64,000 bases of DNA from Bradyrhizobium sp. ORS 375 (GCF_000239775.1 NZ_CAFI01000105.1:1-64000); one strand, 5' to 3'. Shown: positions 34,652 to 43,529, counted from the stretch's first letter. Notes: generated from the letters alone by a model not told the origin. Translations and numbers: made by a program.

Positions 34652-35548
34652 ATGGAAATGCATCAGGTCCGGTATTTTCTTGCCGTCGCCCGGCTGCTGC
34701 ACTTCACGCGGGCGGCCGAGGAATGCAACGTCACCCAGCCGTCTCTGACCCGCGCCATCAAGCAGCTGGAAGCCGAGCTCGGCGGCGACCTGTTCAGGCG
34801 CGAGCGGCCTTCCGCCCAGCTGACCGAGCTCGGCGAGCGCATGCATCCGCTTCTCAAGCAGTGCTACGACGCAGCCGCCGGCGCGCGGTCCCTCGCATCG
34901 TCGTTCAAGAGCGGTGAGATCGGTACGCTCAGGATCGCGCTCGCCGACTCGGTCGACCTCGCCGTGCTGTTGCCCGTGCTCGAGCAGTTGCAGCGGCAGT
35001 TCAACAAGCTGGAATTCAGATTCCTGCGCGGCAGCAGCCGCGCCGTCGCGGACCATCTCAAGAACGGCGAAGCCGAGCTCGGCATCGCCGCCGAGATCAG
35101 CGAGACCTGGGATCGGCTCGATGTCTGGCCGCTGTTCACCGAAGACTTCGATGTCGCGGTGAGCGATGAGCATCGGCTTGCAACGCAGGACAGGATCGCT
35201 GTCGAGGAGTTGGGCCGGGGCGCGTTCCTGTCACGCAGCTATTGCGAACATGACGAGCGGCTGCGCACCCAATTGCGCGATCTGGGCGTCGAGATCGATC
35301 GCAGCCATGACGTGCATTCCGAGCGCGACCTGATCGCGCTGGTCGAAGCCGGTGTCGGCATCGGCGTGGTGCCGCAGACCACCAGCCTGCCGGCGACGCT
35401 GCGCCGCGCCGCACTGGAAGGACTCGACGCACGTCGAACCATCCACCTCTACGGCGTCGCCGGTCGCGAGCGCACGGCCGTTGCATCCGCAGTGATGCGC
35501 ATCCTGCGCGGCAGGAACTGGCAGCAATGGCTCGCTCAGCCGCACTGA
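34652..35548 (+). CDS. LysR-family transcriptional regulator
   Basis: 298 residues, the standard LysR length. The N-terminal helix-turn-helix is EMHQVRYFLAVARLLHFTRAAEECNVTQPSLTRAIKQLEAELGG. The effector domain follows from about residue 90. It is divergent from bdhA with 185 bases between, the classical arrangement of a LysR regulator and its target. A CGGAG site precedes the ATG at 34652. The longer frame from 34538 has no support. Confidence 0.9.
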   Translation: MEMHQVRYFLAVARLLHFTRAAEECNVTQPSLTRAIKQLEAELGGDLFRRERPSAQLTELGERMHPLLKQCYDAAAGARSLASSFKSGEIGTLRIALADSVDLAVLLPVLEQLQRQFNKLEFRFLRGSSRAVADHLKNGEAELGIAAEISETWDRLDVWPLFTEDFDVAVSDEHRLATQDRIAVEELGRGAFLSRSYCEHDERLRTQLRDLGVEIDRSHDVHSERDLIALVEAGVGIGVVPQTTSLPATLRRAALEGLDARRTIHLYGVAGRERTAVASAVMRILRGRNWQQWLAQPH

Positions 35549-35566
35549 GTTCGCCGATCGGAATGA

Positions 35567-36280
35567 TCAGGCCTCGGCCGCCTGCGCCAGCGCGGCGACG
35601 AGATCGTCGACCTCCATGCGCCGACGAAAGTCAGGATCGATGAAGCGTGCCCTGACCAGGCCGTCTGAGCCGACCACGAAGACCGCCGGAATCGGCAGCA
35701 TGCCGCCGTCATTGCCGTGGAAGGCGGCGAAGTCCAGGTGTCCCAGCAAGGTTCGAACTTCGCTGCCGAGCCAGATCGCGAGGTTGAGCGACAAGGCGTA
35801 GCCATTGTCGAGATCGCTCAGCACCGGAAAGTCGGCACCGGTCTCGGTCTTGAAGCGTTGCGCGAAGGACTGCAGCTCCGGCGTGATGGCGACGAGCCGT
35901 CCGCCGCTCTCGCGAATGCGGTGCGCGGCCCGGACCAGCGCTACGGCACTGAGCCGACAATAAGGACACCAGTGACCGCGGAAGAACATCACGGCGACGG
36001 GCCCGGACGCCAGCAGCGACGTCAGATCGACCAGTTGTCCGGTATCATCGGGCAGCACGAACGGCGGCATGACCTCGCCCGGGCGCGGCGCGTTGTCGCC
36101 GCCGCCATTCGCCTGCAGACGCTCGACAAGCCGGTCGACAGCGTCAGCATAGGCGGGGAAGATCTCACGGCCGGCGGCCGCGTAGGTCGCCAGCTGCTCG
36201 CGCAACGTTGCGGCAGTGCCGCGGCATTGCAGGAAGACCTGCCGCAAGCGCTCGGCATCGTCGGGAGAGAGTGCCGTCAT
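35567..36280 (-). CDS. Peroxiredoxin-like (AhpC/TSA-fold) protein
   Basis: 237 residues. The first 80 or so residues form an unusual helical extension (ERLRQVFLQCRGTAATLREQLATYAAAGREI) before a thioredoxin fold. The fold contains VAVMFFRGHWCPYCRLSAVAL with a C-x-x-C pair rather than a single peroxidatic cysteine. It would reduce peroxides or act as a disulfide reductase. The 18-base gap to the convergent LysR gene is short. The ATG at 36280 is preferred over a longer frame. Confidence 0.85.
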   Translation of the reverse strand: MTALSPDDAERLRQVFLQCRGTAATLREQLATYAAAGREIFPAYADAVDRLVERLQANGGGDNAPRPGEVMPPFVLPDDTGQLVDLTSLLASGPVAVMFFRGHWCPYCRLSAVALVRAAHRIRESGGRLVAITPELQSFAQRFKTETGADFPVLSDLDNGYALSLNLAIWLGSEVRTLLGHLDFAAFHGNDGGMLPIPAVFVVGSDGLVRARFIDPDFRRRMEVDDLVAALAQAAEA

Positions 36281-36452
36281 GTACCGCTCCTGTGCCGGAG
36301 GTGACCGATGCCGGCGCTCCACCCGTCTCGCGCATGCGCCGCACCGGGATGCTCGCGCTCATCCAGATTGAGCATGGCGACTTCATACTGATCAATCATC
36401 GCGTCGGGCTTTCTTACTGATTTGCGGGGCGGGCCGCAAACAGCCGGTCGCC

Positions 36453-36662
36453 TCATCTTTCGACGGGACTTGCCGGCGACCTTCGCCGAAAATACCAGCG
36501 CAGGAGGTCAGCGGCGCCAGGTTTGCCACTGCCCTGCGATTTGCGGGCCATTTCTGGGTCCATGACGCGCCGCGTCGGAATCTGCGCCGAGCGCTCATGG
36601 TGCAGCGCCCCTGTTTCCAACGCCGCCAGTTCTGCGGCGATCATGAACCGCGGATCGGCCAT
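36453..36662 (-). CDS. Doubtful small open reading frame
   Basis: 69 residues with an ATG at 36662 and codons like the rest of the genome in the first half (MADPRFMIAAELAALETGAL). The second half is Arg-rich and lacks any feature. No ribosome site is convincing and no family was recognised. It may be a real small protein or chance. Confidence 0.25.
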   Translation of the reverse strand: MADPRFMIAAELAALETGALHHERSAQIPTRRVMDPEMARKSQGSGKPGAADLLRWYFRRRSPASPVER

Positions 36663-36673
36663 CGTTCGGTCCG

Positions 36674-36702
36674 CTGCAATCCACCCTTCGGGTGGACTGC
36701 AG
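36674..36702. terminator. Hairpin after the small exported gene
   Basis: CTGCAATCCACCC-TTC-GGGTGGACTGCAG pairs over 13 bases with one mismatch. It starts 16 bases beyond the stop of the gene at 36718. There is no T-run, so termination is only likely. Confidence 0.5.
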
Positions 36703-36717
36703 AACCCAGAGATCCGC

Positions 36718-37002
36718 TCAGTTGATATAGAAGTTGCCTGTCGGGTCGAGCCGCCCATGAGCCATGTACAGCTGCCCGTCGCTCATGAAGAAGACGGTGT
36801 TCTGCGGGACCTTGGTGGCACGGCGCATCATCGCCTTGTGATTGGCCTCGCCGGCTGCGACGGCGACCATGCTTGTCTGTCCCGAGCTGTAGACCATGGC
36901 CATTCCGGGTGCCATGCCAAACCCGCCCTGCGCGCTTGCCGCCATCGAAACTGCCGTGCCGAACAGCGCGGCGATGATCGTCGTCTTCAACATCCGGCTC
37001 AT
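36718..37002 (-). CDS. Small exported protein of unknown function
   Basis: 94 residues. Residues 1-25 form a secretion signal (LKTTIIAALFGTAVSMAASAQ). The mature part is Gly/Met-rich (GGFGMAPGMAMVYSSG) and ends with DGQLYMAHGRLDPTGNFYIN. Many methionines could bind metal, but no family was recognised. The AGGAGG ribosome site is 6 bases before the ATG, so it is well expressed. Divergent from the cupin gene, 243 bases apart. Confidence 0.7.
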   Translation of the reverse strand: MSRMLKTTIIAALFGTAVSMAASAQGGFGMAPGMAMVYSSGQTSMVAVAAGEANHKAMMRRATKVPQNTVFFMSDGQLYMAHGRLDPTGNFYIN

Positions 37003-37245
37003 CCCATTCCTCCTCTTGCTGACGCCCTTGTCGTGCAGGGCACGCTGCTACAAGACATGACATCAGCATCGACATGAAATGCCTTCACGCGATGGAGGCC
37101 ATAGCATCCGGTTATCGCGGACGGCGGAGATAGCGGAGCGCTATGGTTACGAAAGCCAACTGATATTTCCGCCATCGGCCTTCGGCCTCCATGCTGGCTC
37201 CGCGTAGCGCCGCACGAAGCGGCGCATATCCCTTGGAGGCATGAC

Positions 37246-37737
37246 ATGAACGCAAGGACATCCCGACCACTCAGGCTCAAGGCGCTCCTGATGACGACCG
37301 CACTGTTCGCCGGATTCGTCGCAGCGACACCAGCGGCACGCGCGGGCGAATGCCCCGCCGACAAGATCAAGGCGGGCGTGCGGGAGAAAGTCGACGTGAA
37401 GGCCGTCGGCGTCACCGACGTGACGCTTGGCGCAATCGACCTGGAGAAGCAGCCCGCCAACCTCAAGGACCGCGAGCTGCGCTTCCGCAAGCTGACCATC
37501 GCGCCTGGCGGCATCGTGCCGTGGCATAGCCACGACGATCGCCCTGCGCTGATCTTCGTCCAGCAGGGCGAGATCCTCGAATATGCCAGCAACTGCGCCG
37601 AGCCGATCCTGCACAAGGCCGGCGACATCAGGCCTGAGGTGTTCGGCACCTCGCACTGGTGGAAGAACGACGGCAAGGAGACGGTCATCCTCTATGTCGG
37701 CGACATTCGCAAGGATCCGCACGACCACAACATGTAG
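37246..37737 (+). CDS. Exported cupin-domain protein
   Basis: 163 residues. The first 33 or so residues are a secretion signal (LKALLMTTALFAGFVAATPAARAG). The cupin metal-site motif is VPWHSHDDRPALIFVQQGEILEY, with further residues in GDIRPEVFGTSHWWKN. A conserved small-molecule or metal-binding role in the periplasm is likely; the reaction is unknown. TTGGAGG precedes the ATG. A hairpin and then an MFS transporter gene follow. Confidence 0.85.
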   Translation: MNARTSRPLRLKALLMTTALFAGFVAATPAARAGECPADKIKAGVREKVDVKAVGVTDVTLGAIDLEKQPANLKDRELRFRKLTIAPGGIVPWHSHDDRPALIFVQQGEILEYASNCAEPILHKAGDIRPEVFGTSHWWKNDGKETVILYVGDIRKDPHDHNM

Positions 37738-37758
37738 GTCGGGAAATTCCATCGGACT

Positions 37759-37789
37759 GGACCGGAACGCCGGCCTGACGTTCCGGTCC
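37759..37789 (+). terminator. Hairpin after the cupin gene
   Basis: GGACCGGAACG-CCGGCCTGA-CGTTCCGGTCC is an 11-bp perfect stem with a 9-base loop, 21 bases after the cupin stop. A CTCCCCCTT stretch follows. It lies in the gap before the MFS gene. Confidence 0.6.
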
Positions 37790-37822
37790 CTCCCCCTTGG
37801 CCATCAGTCGAGAGGATTTGTC

Positions 37823-39025
37823 ATGACGGATGTTCCGGCATCGTCGCTGACGCATGCCGATCGCGCTCTCATGCCGGCAGCCATGCGGCGCGCGATCGTG
37901 ATCGGGCTGATCGCCTTCTTCAGTCTGGTCGACCTGTTTGCTGCGCAGGCCATGCTGCCGGCGCTGATCCAGCACTACCATGTCAGCCCGGCCGCCATGG
38001 GGCTTGCAGTCAATGCCTGCACGCTCGGCATGGCGATCTCGAGCCTTGCGACCGGCCTGCTCAGCCCGCTGATCGATCGCCGCATCGGCATCGTCTGCAG
38101 CCTCGCGCTGCTCACCGTTTTCACCGCGCTGCTCGCGAGCGCGCCGAACCTCACGGTCTTCGCAGGACTGCGCATCCTGCAGGGCCTGTGCATGGCCTCG
38201 GCCTTCGCACTCACTCTGGCCTATCTCGGCGAGCAGTGCAGCGCCACAGAGGCTGGCGGCGCGTTTTCGGCTTACATCGCCGGCAATGTCGCGAGCAATC
38301 TGGTCGGGCGTCTGGTCTCGGCGAGCCTGACCGGCGCGCTCGGCCTCGAGCCGACCTTCTACGTCTTTGCCGCGCTCAATCTCTTCGGCGCCTTGCTGGT
38401 CGGCGTCACCATCGGCCGCGGCGCCATGATGGCGAGCACCAGGAGTGCGCTGCGGAGCGCTGCGATCCGCGACCACCTCGGCAACAGCCGCCTGCGCGCC
38501 GCGTTCGGCATCGGCTTCTGCGTGCTGTTCGCCTTCATCGGCGCCTTCACCTTCGTGAACTTCGTCCTGGTGCGGCCGCCGCTTTCGCTGGGCATGATGA
38601 GCATCGGGCTGGTCTACGTCGTGTTCCTGCCCTCGATCGTCACCACCCTGCTCGCCGGCCGGATCGCCGCGCGGACCGGCGCAAGGCGGGCGATCTGGGG
38701 ATCGCTCGCCATCACAGCGCTCGGCCTGGCCTTGATGCTGTCGTCACAGCTCGCCACGGTGCTAGCCGGCATGGTGCTGGTTGGCGCGGGCACGTTCTTC
38801 GCACAGGCCGTGACCACCGGCTTCGTCGGCAAGGCCGCCACGCATGACCAGGGGGTTGCCAGCGGGATCTATCTCGCCAGCTATTTTTCTGGCGGCATCG
38901 TCGGCACGGCCGTGCTCGGCCAGTTGTTCGATCGGTTCGGCTGGACCGCCTGCGTCGCCGGCATCGCCGCTGCGCTGGTCGTTGCAGCCGCTCTGACAGG
39001 CCGGCTGATGCCGGCCCGTGCTTAG
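37823..39025 (+). CDS. MFS transporter
   Basis: 400 residues with twelve predicted membrane helices. The loop between helices 2 and 3 reads GLLSPLIDRRIGIVCSL, the MFS pattern. The type resembles DHA1/YnfM-like efflux proteins. Substrate unknown. The ATG at 37823 is well placed after a short gap from the cupin hairpin. The stop overlaps the end of fixS from the opposite strand by 3 bases. Confidence 0.9.
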   Translation: MTDVPASSLTHADRALMPAAMRRAIVIGLIAFFSLVDLFAAQAMLPALIQHYHVSPAAMGLAVNACTLGMAISSLATGLLSPLIDRRIGIVCSLALLTVFTALLASAPNLTVFAGLRILQGLCMASAFALTLAYLGEQCSATEAGGAFSAYIAGNVASNLVGRLVSASLTGALGLEPTFYVFAALNLFGALLVGVTIGRGAMMASTRSALRSAAIRDHLGNSRLRAAFGIGFCVLFAFIGAFTFVNFVLVRPPLSLGMMSIGLVYVVFLPSIVTTLLAGRIAARTGARRAIWGSLAITALGLALMLSSQLATVLAGMVLVGAGTFFAQAVTTGFVGKAATHDQGVASGIYLASYFSGGIVGTAVLGQLFDRFGWTACVAGIAAALVVAAALTGRLMPARA

Positions 39026-39207
39026 GAGCGGCTCGGCGCAGCCTCGGGCTGTGCTTGCGGCGCCGGCGCATCATCGTCCGCGATGGCGCGCCACGCCGCG
39101 CCTTCGAGGTCCTCATATTGGCCGCTCTTCAGCGACCAGAGGAAGCCGACAAGGCCGGCCAAGCCGAGCGCGAGCGCCAGCGGTACGAGGATGATCATCA
39201 CTTCCAT
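39022..39207 (-). CDS. fixS: cbb3 oxidase assembly protein FixS/CcoS
   Basis: 61 residues. A single membrane helix (IILVPLALALGLAGLVGFLWSLKSGQYEDLEGAAWRAI) is followed by the conserved ExxxxR-type tail and an acidic, Ala/Pro-rich end. FixS/CcoS is needed to insert haem and copper into cbb3 oxidase. AGGAGG precedes the ATG at 39207. The start overlaps the fixI end by 10 bases. The last gene of fixGHIS. Confidence 0.95.
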   Translation of the reverse strand: MEVMIILVPLALALGLAGLVGFLWSLKSGQYEDLEGAAWRAIADDDAPAPQAQPEAAPSRS

Positions 39208-41399
39208 GTCGTGGCCTCCTCGCGAACCTTGCGTGCGCGCAGCGCGTTCAGCATCACCAGGATCGACGAACCCGACATCGCGGCGGCTGCGATCAGCGGC
39301 GTGACGACGCCGCTGATGGCGAGCGGCACGGCGAGGACGTTGTAGACCACCGCGAGCCACAGATTCTGCCGCATCAGGTGCAGCGCCTTGCGCGCATAGT
39401 CGACCGCCGCCAGCACCGGCGCCAAGGGACGGCCGAGGAAGACGAGATCGGCGGTGGCCTGGCTGAGATGCGCGGCCGAGATCGGCGACATCGAGACATG
39501 CGCGGCGGCCAGCGACGGCGCATCGTTCATGCCGTCGCCGACCATCATCACCTTCACGCCGGCGCGCTTGAGCTCCTCGACGCGTGCGATCTTGTCGGCC
39601 GGCGTCACGCCGGCGCGCCATTCGGAGATGCCGAGCGCCTTCGCGGCCGCGGCCACCGCCGCCTCGCGATCGCCGGAGAGGATCTCGACCTTGATGCCGC
39701 GCCGCTGCAGGCCGGCGACGATCTTCGCGGCGTCGGGGCGCAGACCCTGGCGAACGGAGAACAGATACTTCTGATCGCCGCGGCTGAACGCCACGACGGA
39801 GGCTTCGGGATCGACGCTCGCGCTCTGCGCCACCAGCGCCTCGGCACCGCAGAAGGAGGGACGGCCGAGCCGGAGCTCGACACCATCGACCATGGCGCGG
39901 ACGCCCTGCCCCGGCTCCTCGACAGCGCCCATCAGCGGCGACCGCGACTTCGCCGCCTGGGCGACAGCTGCCGCCACCGGGTGATGGCTCGACAGCGCGA
40001 GCTGCCCGGCGACGGAAAACATATCGGCAGGAATGTCGGCGGCGTTGACCACTTCCAGTTCCGGCAGCGTCAAGGTGCCGGTCTTGTCGAAGATGACGTG
40101 ATCGGCCTCGGCGAGGCGCTCGATCGCGTCACCCGCATTGAGCAGCACGCCGGACTTGAACATCGCGCCGGACGCGACCGTCTGGACGGTCGGAATGGCA
40201 AGGCCGAGCGCGCAGGGACAGGTGATGATCAGCACGGCGATGCCGGTGACGATGGCATCGTGCCAGCTCGCGCCGGCCAGCGCCCAGCCGAGCACGGTGA
40301 GCGCCGCGGTCGCATGCACCACCGGCGCATAGAGCCGCGAGGCGCGGTCGGCGAGGCGCATGTAGCGCGAGCGGGCCTGCAGTGCGGTATCGAGCAGGCG
40401 CGTGATCTCGGCGAGCAAGGTGCCCTCGGCCGCGGCCGAGACGCGGACCCGCAGCGTGCCGGAGATGTTGAGCGAGCCGGCATAGACCGCGGTCCCATGC
40501 TCCGCCGGCACATACAGCGTCTCGCCGGTGATCAGGCTCTGGTCGATCTCGGAGCGGCCCTCGACCACCACGCCGTCGACGGCGCAGCGCTCACCAGGGC
40601 GCAGCAGCACGAGATCGCCGGCACGGACGGCCGCGACGGGCACTTCCGAGATTTCATCGGGGCCGATGAACTTGGTCGCGGTCTCCGCCTTCAGCGCGGC
40701 AAGATTGCCGGCGACCGCACGGGTCCGCCGCCGCATGTTCTGATCGAGATAGCGGCCGACCAGCAAGAAGGTCAGCAGCATGATCGCGGCATCGAAGTAA
40801 GCGTGCTCGGCGTGATGGAAGGTCTCGACGATCGACATGCCCAACGCCAGGATCACGCCGATGCAGATCGGCACGTCCATGTTGACGTTGCCGGTCCTCA
40901 AGGCGCGCCACGCCGAGCGGAAGAAGGGCTGGCCGGCATAGGCGGCGGCCGGCAGCGCGATCAGCGCCGAGAGCCAGTGAAAGAAGTCGCGCTGCTCGGG
41001 CAGCATGTCGCTGACATTGCCGGACCACACCGGGATCGACAGCATCATCACGTTCATGGTCGCGAACGCCGCGACGCCGAGGCAGCGCAGCAGGAAGCGC
41101 GATTCCTCGGCCTCCGTGGCCTCGGCGCTCGCCTTCTCGAACGGATAGGCCTTGTAGCCGAGCTCGGCGAGGCGATCGATGAATTTGGCCGGGTCGAGCG
41201 TGCCCTGCTTCCACTCCAGCGCGACGCGGCGGTCGGTGAGATTGACGCGCGCCAGGGTCACGTCGGGCAGCGCCGACAGGCCGCGCTCGATCTTGGCCAT
41301 GCAGCCGGCGCAGCTGACGCCCTCGACCGCGAGGTCGATATGCTTCAGTCCGGCGCCGAGATCCTTGACGTAATGGGAGAAGTCACGCGTCACGTGCAT
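39198..41399 (-). CDS. fixI: Copper-transporting P-type ATPase of cbb3 assembly
   Basis: 733 residues. The N-terminal metal-binding domain has GVSCAGC (C30, C33). The membrane CPC motif is in IITCPCALGLA, the phosphorylation site is FDKTGTLTLPE, and GDGMNDAPSLA is present. FixI/CcoI pumps copper for the CuB site of cbb3 oxidase. fixGHIS encodes it downstream of fixH; the fixH stop is 14 bases upstream. Start at 41399 (MHVTRD). Confidence 0.97.
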   Translation of the reverse strand: MHVTRDFSHYVKDLGAGLKHIDLAVEGVSCAGCMAKIERGLSALPDVTLARVNLTDRRVALEWKQGTLDPAKFIDRLAELGYKAYPFEKASAEATEAEESRFLLRCLGVAAFATMNVMMLSIPVWSGNVSDMLPEQRDFFHWLSALIALPAAAYAGQPFFRSAWRALRTGNVNMDVPICIGVILALGMSIVETFHHAEHAYFDAAIMLLTFLLVGRYLDQNMRRRTRAVAGNLAALKAETATKFIGPDEISEVPVAAVRAGDLVLLRPGERCAVDGVVVEGRSEIDQSLITGETLYVPAEHGTAVYAGSLNISGTLRVRVSAAAEGTLLAEITRLLDTALQARSRYMRLADRASRLYAPVVHATAALTVLGWALAGASWHDAIVTGIAVLIITCPCALGLAIPTVQTVASGAMFKSGVLLNAGDAIERLAEADHVIFDKTGTLTLPELEVVNAADIPADMFSVAGQLALSSHHPVAAAVAQAAKSRSPLMGAVEEPGQGVRAMVDGVELRLGRPSFCGAEALVAQSASVDPEASVVAFSRGDQKYLFSVRQGLRPDAAKIVAGLQRRGIKVEILSGDREAAVAAAAKALGISEWRAGVTPADKIARVEELKRAGVKVMMVGDGMNDAPSLAAAHVSMSPISAAHLSQATADLVFLGRPLAPVLAAVDYARKALHLMRQNLWLAVVYNVLAVPLAISGVVTPLIAAAAMSGSSILVMLNALRARKVREEATTWK

Positions 41400-41413
41400 G
41401 ATCGGAAGTCCCT

Positions 41414-41917
41414 TCAGTTCAGCAGCACGCGGTTCTTGGACATGAACAGCCGCCGGCCGCTGGAGTCACCTTCCAGCACGAGGTCCCACTGTCCCGGCGC
41501 GACCGCCTCCGCGGTGCCGCGGTAGACGCCGCCGCCGACCTCTGCGAGCGCGACCTCCTGGTCGGCGCGCTTGTCGGCGGGACGTTCGAGCCGGCCCTGG
41601 AAGGTCAAGCCGGAGATCGGATTGCCGCTGGCATCGCGCGCATTGACCTGCACCACGGCCGCCCCGCTGGCCCCGCGCTCGATATGCGCCTCGACCTTCC
41701 AGCGCCGCGCCTCCTGGTCGCGCGCCGCCGCGATCTCCTTCTCGTAGCCGAGGCTGGCGCTGTAGGCGCTGTCCACGTCCGTGCCCGGCAAGGTCGAGAT
41801 CGCCATCTTCATCATGTAGACGTTGACGCCGATCACGAGCCCGAAGAAGCCGATCAGCATCGCGAGCACCATGCGTCCGGTCAGCTGGAAGGACGGTTCG
41901 GAACGGCTGCTGGCCAT
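41414..41917 (-). CDS. fixH: cbb3 oxidase assembly protein FixH/CcoH
   Basis: 167 residues. One N-terminal membrane helix (GRMVLAMLIGFFGLVIGVNVYMMKMAI) is followed by a periplasmic domain in the FixH pattern with PISGLTFQGRLERPADKRADQEVAL and GQWDLVLEG. It helps assemble or mature cbb3 oxidase with FixI and FixG. It lies 14 bases after fixI in transcript order and 18 bases behind fixG. Confidence 0.95.
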   Translation of the reverse strand: MASSRSEPSFQLTGRMVLAMLIGFFGLVIGVNVYMMKMAISTLPGTDVDSAYSASLGYEKEIAAARDQEARRWKVEAHIERGASGAAVVQVNARDASGNPISGLTFQGRLERPADKRADQEVALAEVGGGVYRGTAEAVAPGQWDLVLEGDSSGRRLFMSKNRVLLN

Positions 41918-41935
41918 GGACGGGCTCCCTTGAGC

Positions 41936-43432
41936 TTACGGGCTGACGAAATTGTCGGTGGCGGAGGCGACGACGCCGAGGCCGATGTCGGTGATGTGGA
42001 ACTTCACCGGGATCGACTTCTCGGGATTGTTCTCCTCCGGCGCGGTCACGAGCAGACGCAGCTCCTCGGTCTGGTCGCGGCCGATCACGATCATCGGACG
42101 GTCGGGCGTCACGGAGTCGGCGCCGACCACGTGGACGGTCGAGTTGACCGGACCTTCGATGTCGATGGCGATGACGCGGTCGAAGCCGTGCTTGTTGAGG
42201 ACGCGCATCGTATAGGCGTTGCGGATCGAACCGTCGGACAGCTTGATCGCGATCGGGTTGCGGTCGTGCAGCACATTGACGTCGAGCAGCGAGCGGGTCG
42301 CGAGTTTGTAGACCATCGCCCCGCCGACGACGGCGATAATCGCCGCGTAAGCGACCGTGCGCGCGCGCACCAGCTTGTAGATCGGCGGCTTGCCTTCCTG
42401 GCGGCGATGAATGTTGATGTCGTTGTCATAGCCGATCAGCCGCGTCGGGCGGCCGATCTTGGTCATGACCGTGTCGCAGGCATCGATGCACAGGCCGCAC
42501 TGGATGCAGTCCATCTGCGCGCCGTCGCGGATGTCGATGCCGGTGGGACACACCGCCACGCACTGCTTGCAGTCGATGCAGTCGCCCGCCGGCTGGCCCA
42601 GCGCGCGCAGCTCGGCGGCCTTCTTGACCGACATGCGGTTCTCACCGCGGTCGTAGCGATAGGTGACGTTGAGCGCCCATTCGTCGGTCAGCGCCGCCTG
42701 AATCCGCGGCCACGGGCACATGTAGACGCAGACCTGCTCGCGCATGAAGCCGGCGAGCGTGTAGGTCGTCGCAGTCAGGATCGCGATCCAGATATAGGCC
42801 AGCGGCGGACCCTGGAAGGTGACGAGCTCCTTCACCAGGGTCGGCGCATCGCTGAAATACAGCACCCAGGCGCCGCCGGTCCACCAGGCGATCAAGAGCC
42901 AGATCGAATGCTTCAGGACGAGCTCGGAGATCCGCTGCAGCTTCATCGGATCGTCCGAGGCGGCCTTCTTCATGCGCTCGCGCCGGTCGCCCTCGATCAG
43001 GCGCTCCACGGCGTAGAACAGGTCAGTCCACACCGTCTGCGGACAGAGATAGCCGCACCAGATGCGGCCGCCGATCGCATTCATCAGGAACAGTGCGATC
43101 GCGGCGATGATCAGCAGGCCGGTGAAATAATACACCTCCTGCGGCCACAGCTCGATAAAGAAGAAATAGAAGCGATGGTTGGGGAAGTCGATCAGCACTG
43201 CCTGGTCGGGGGCGCCAAGGCCGCGATTCCAGCGCACGAACGGCAGGAAGTAGTAGACGCCGAGACAGACGCCCATCAGGCCCCATTTGATCCGCCGGAA
43301 CGTCCCGGTGACGCTCTGCGGATAGACCTTCTTGTGCGCGGCATAGAGCGGACCGTAGTCGTCTACCGGCTGCAGATCTTGGGGCTTCAAGGCTTGAGCC
43401 TTCAAATCCTCGGGCTTTACCGTCTGGTTCAT
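41936..43432 (-). CDS. fixG: cbb3 oxidase assembly ferredoxin-like protein FixG/CcoG
   Basis: 498 residues. Multiple membrane helices (four to five, with C-terminal and N-terminal halves) embed a ferredoxin domain with two 4Fe-4S motifs: CIDCKQCVAVC and CIQCGLCIDAC, plus nearby CPTG. FixG/CcoG reduces Cu(II) during delivery of copper to cbb3 oxidase. First gene of fixGHIS. A TTGA-N6-TCAA FixK box lies 55 bases upstream. The N-terminal segment up to residue 30 is Lys/Leu-rich and cytoplasmic. Confidence 0.97.
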   Translation of the reverse strand: MNQTVKPEDLKAQALKPQDLQPVDDYGPLYAAHKKVYPQSVTGTFRRIKWGLMGVCLGVYYFLPFVRWNRGLGAPDQAVLIDFPNHRFYFFFIELWPQEVYYFTGLLIIAAIALFLMNAIGGRIWCGYLCPQTVWTDLFYAVERLIEGDRRERMKKAASDDPMKLQRISELVLKHSIWLLIAWWTGGAWVLYFSDAPTLVKELVTFQGPPLAYIWIAILTATTYTLAGFMREQVCVYMCPWPRIQAALTDEWALNVTYRYDRGENRMSVKKAAELRALGQPAGDCIDCKQCVAVCPTGIDIRDGAQMDCIQCGLCIDACDTVMTKIGRPTRLIGYDNDINIHRRQEGKPPIYKLVRARTVAYAAIIAVVGGAMVYKLATRSLLDVNVLHDRNPIAIKLSDGSIRNAYTMRVLNKHGFDRVIAIDIEGPVNSTVHVVGADSVTPDRPMIVIGRDQTEELRLLVTAPEENNPEKSIPVKFHITDIGLGVVASATDNFVSP

Positions 43433-43453
43433 CGCTGGGGTCTTCTCGCAGTT

Positions 43454-43483
43454 GCGGCCGAAGGTATGCCCACCTTCGGCCGC
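43454..43483. promoter_or_regulatory. 12-bp perfect palindrome in the fixP-fixG junction
   Basis: GCGGCCGAAGGT-ATGCCC-ACCTTCGGCCGC. It lies between the FixK box at 43488 and fixG and would overlap the fixG core promoter. It may instead end the fixNOQP transcript, but it has no T-tail. Confidence 0.55.
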
Positions 43484-43487
43484 TCAG

Positions 43488-43501
43488 TTGATCCAGCTCA
43501 A
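43488..43501. promoter_or_regulatory. FixK/FNR-type box of fixGHIS
   Basis: TTGATCCAGCTCAA matches the FixK/FNR consensus TTGA-N6-TCAA. Its edge lies 55 bases before the fixG start, the same spacing as the fixN box. FixK2 control of fixGHIS is known in Bradyrhizobium. Confidence 0.75.
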
Positions 43502-43529
43502 TTGAAGGGAAAGTTCCGTTGGATTTCCG

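Larger units (their letters stand above)
36281..36717. other. Long intergenic stretch, possible gene remnant
   Basis: 437 bases between the peroxiredoxin gene and the small exported gene. No confident gene was found. A 69-residue frame (36453-36662, listed separately) and a hairpin at 36674-36702 are the only structures. The rest has no clear promoter or repeat. Confidence 0.5.

Noticed and set aside
37758-37790. EcfG-type promoter GGAAC...CGTT after the cupin gene
   Set aside because: The spacing is 10 bases instead of 16-17, and the two boxes are simply the arms of a perfect hairpin.
39378-41525. 715-residue rightward open frame opposite fixI
   Set aside because: It is the antisense shadow of a well-conserved P-type ATPase. 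The translation is His/Arg/Gly-rich low-complexity sequence without any domain, as expected from GC-rich codons.
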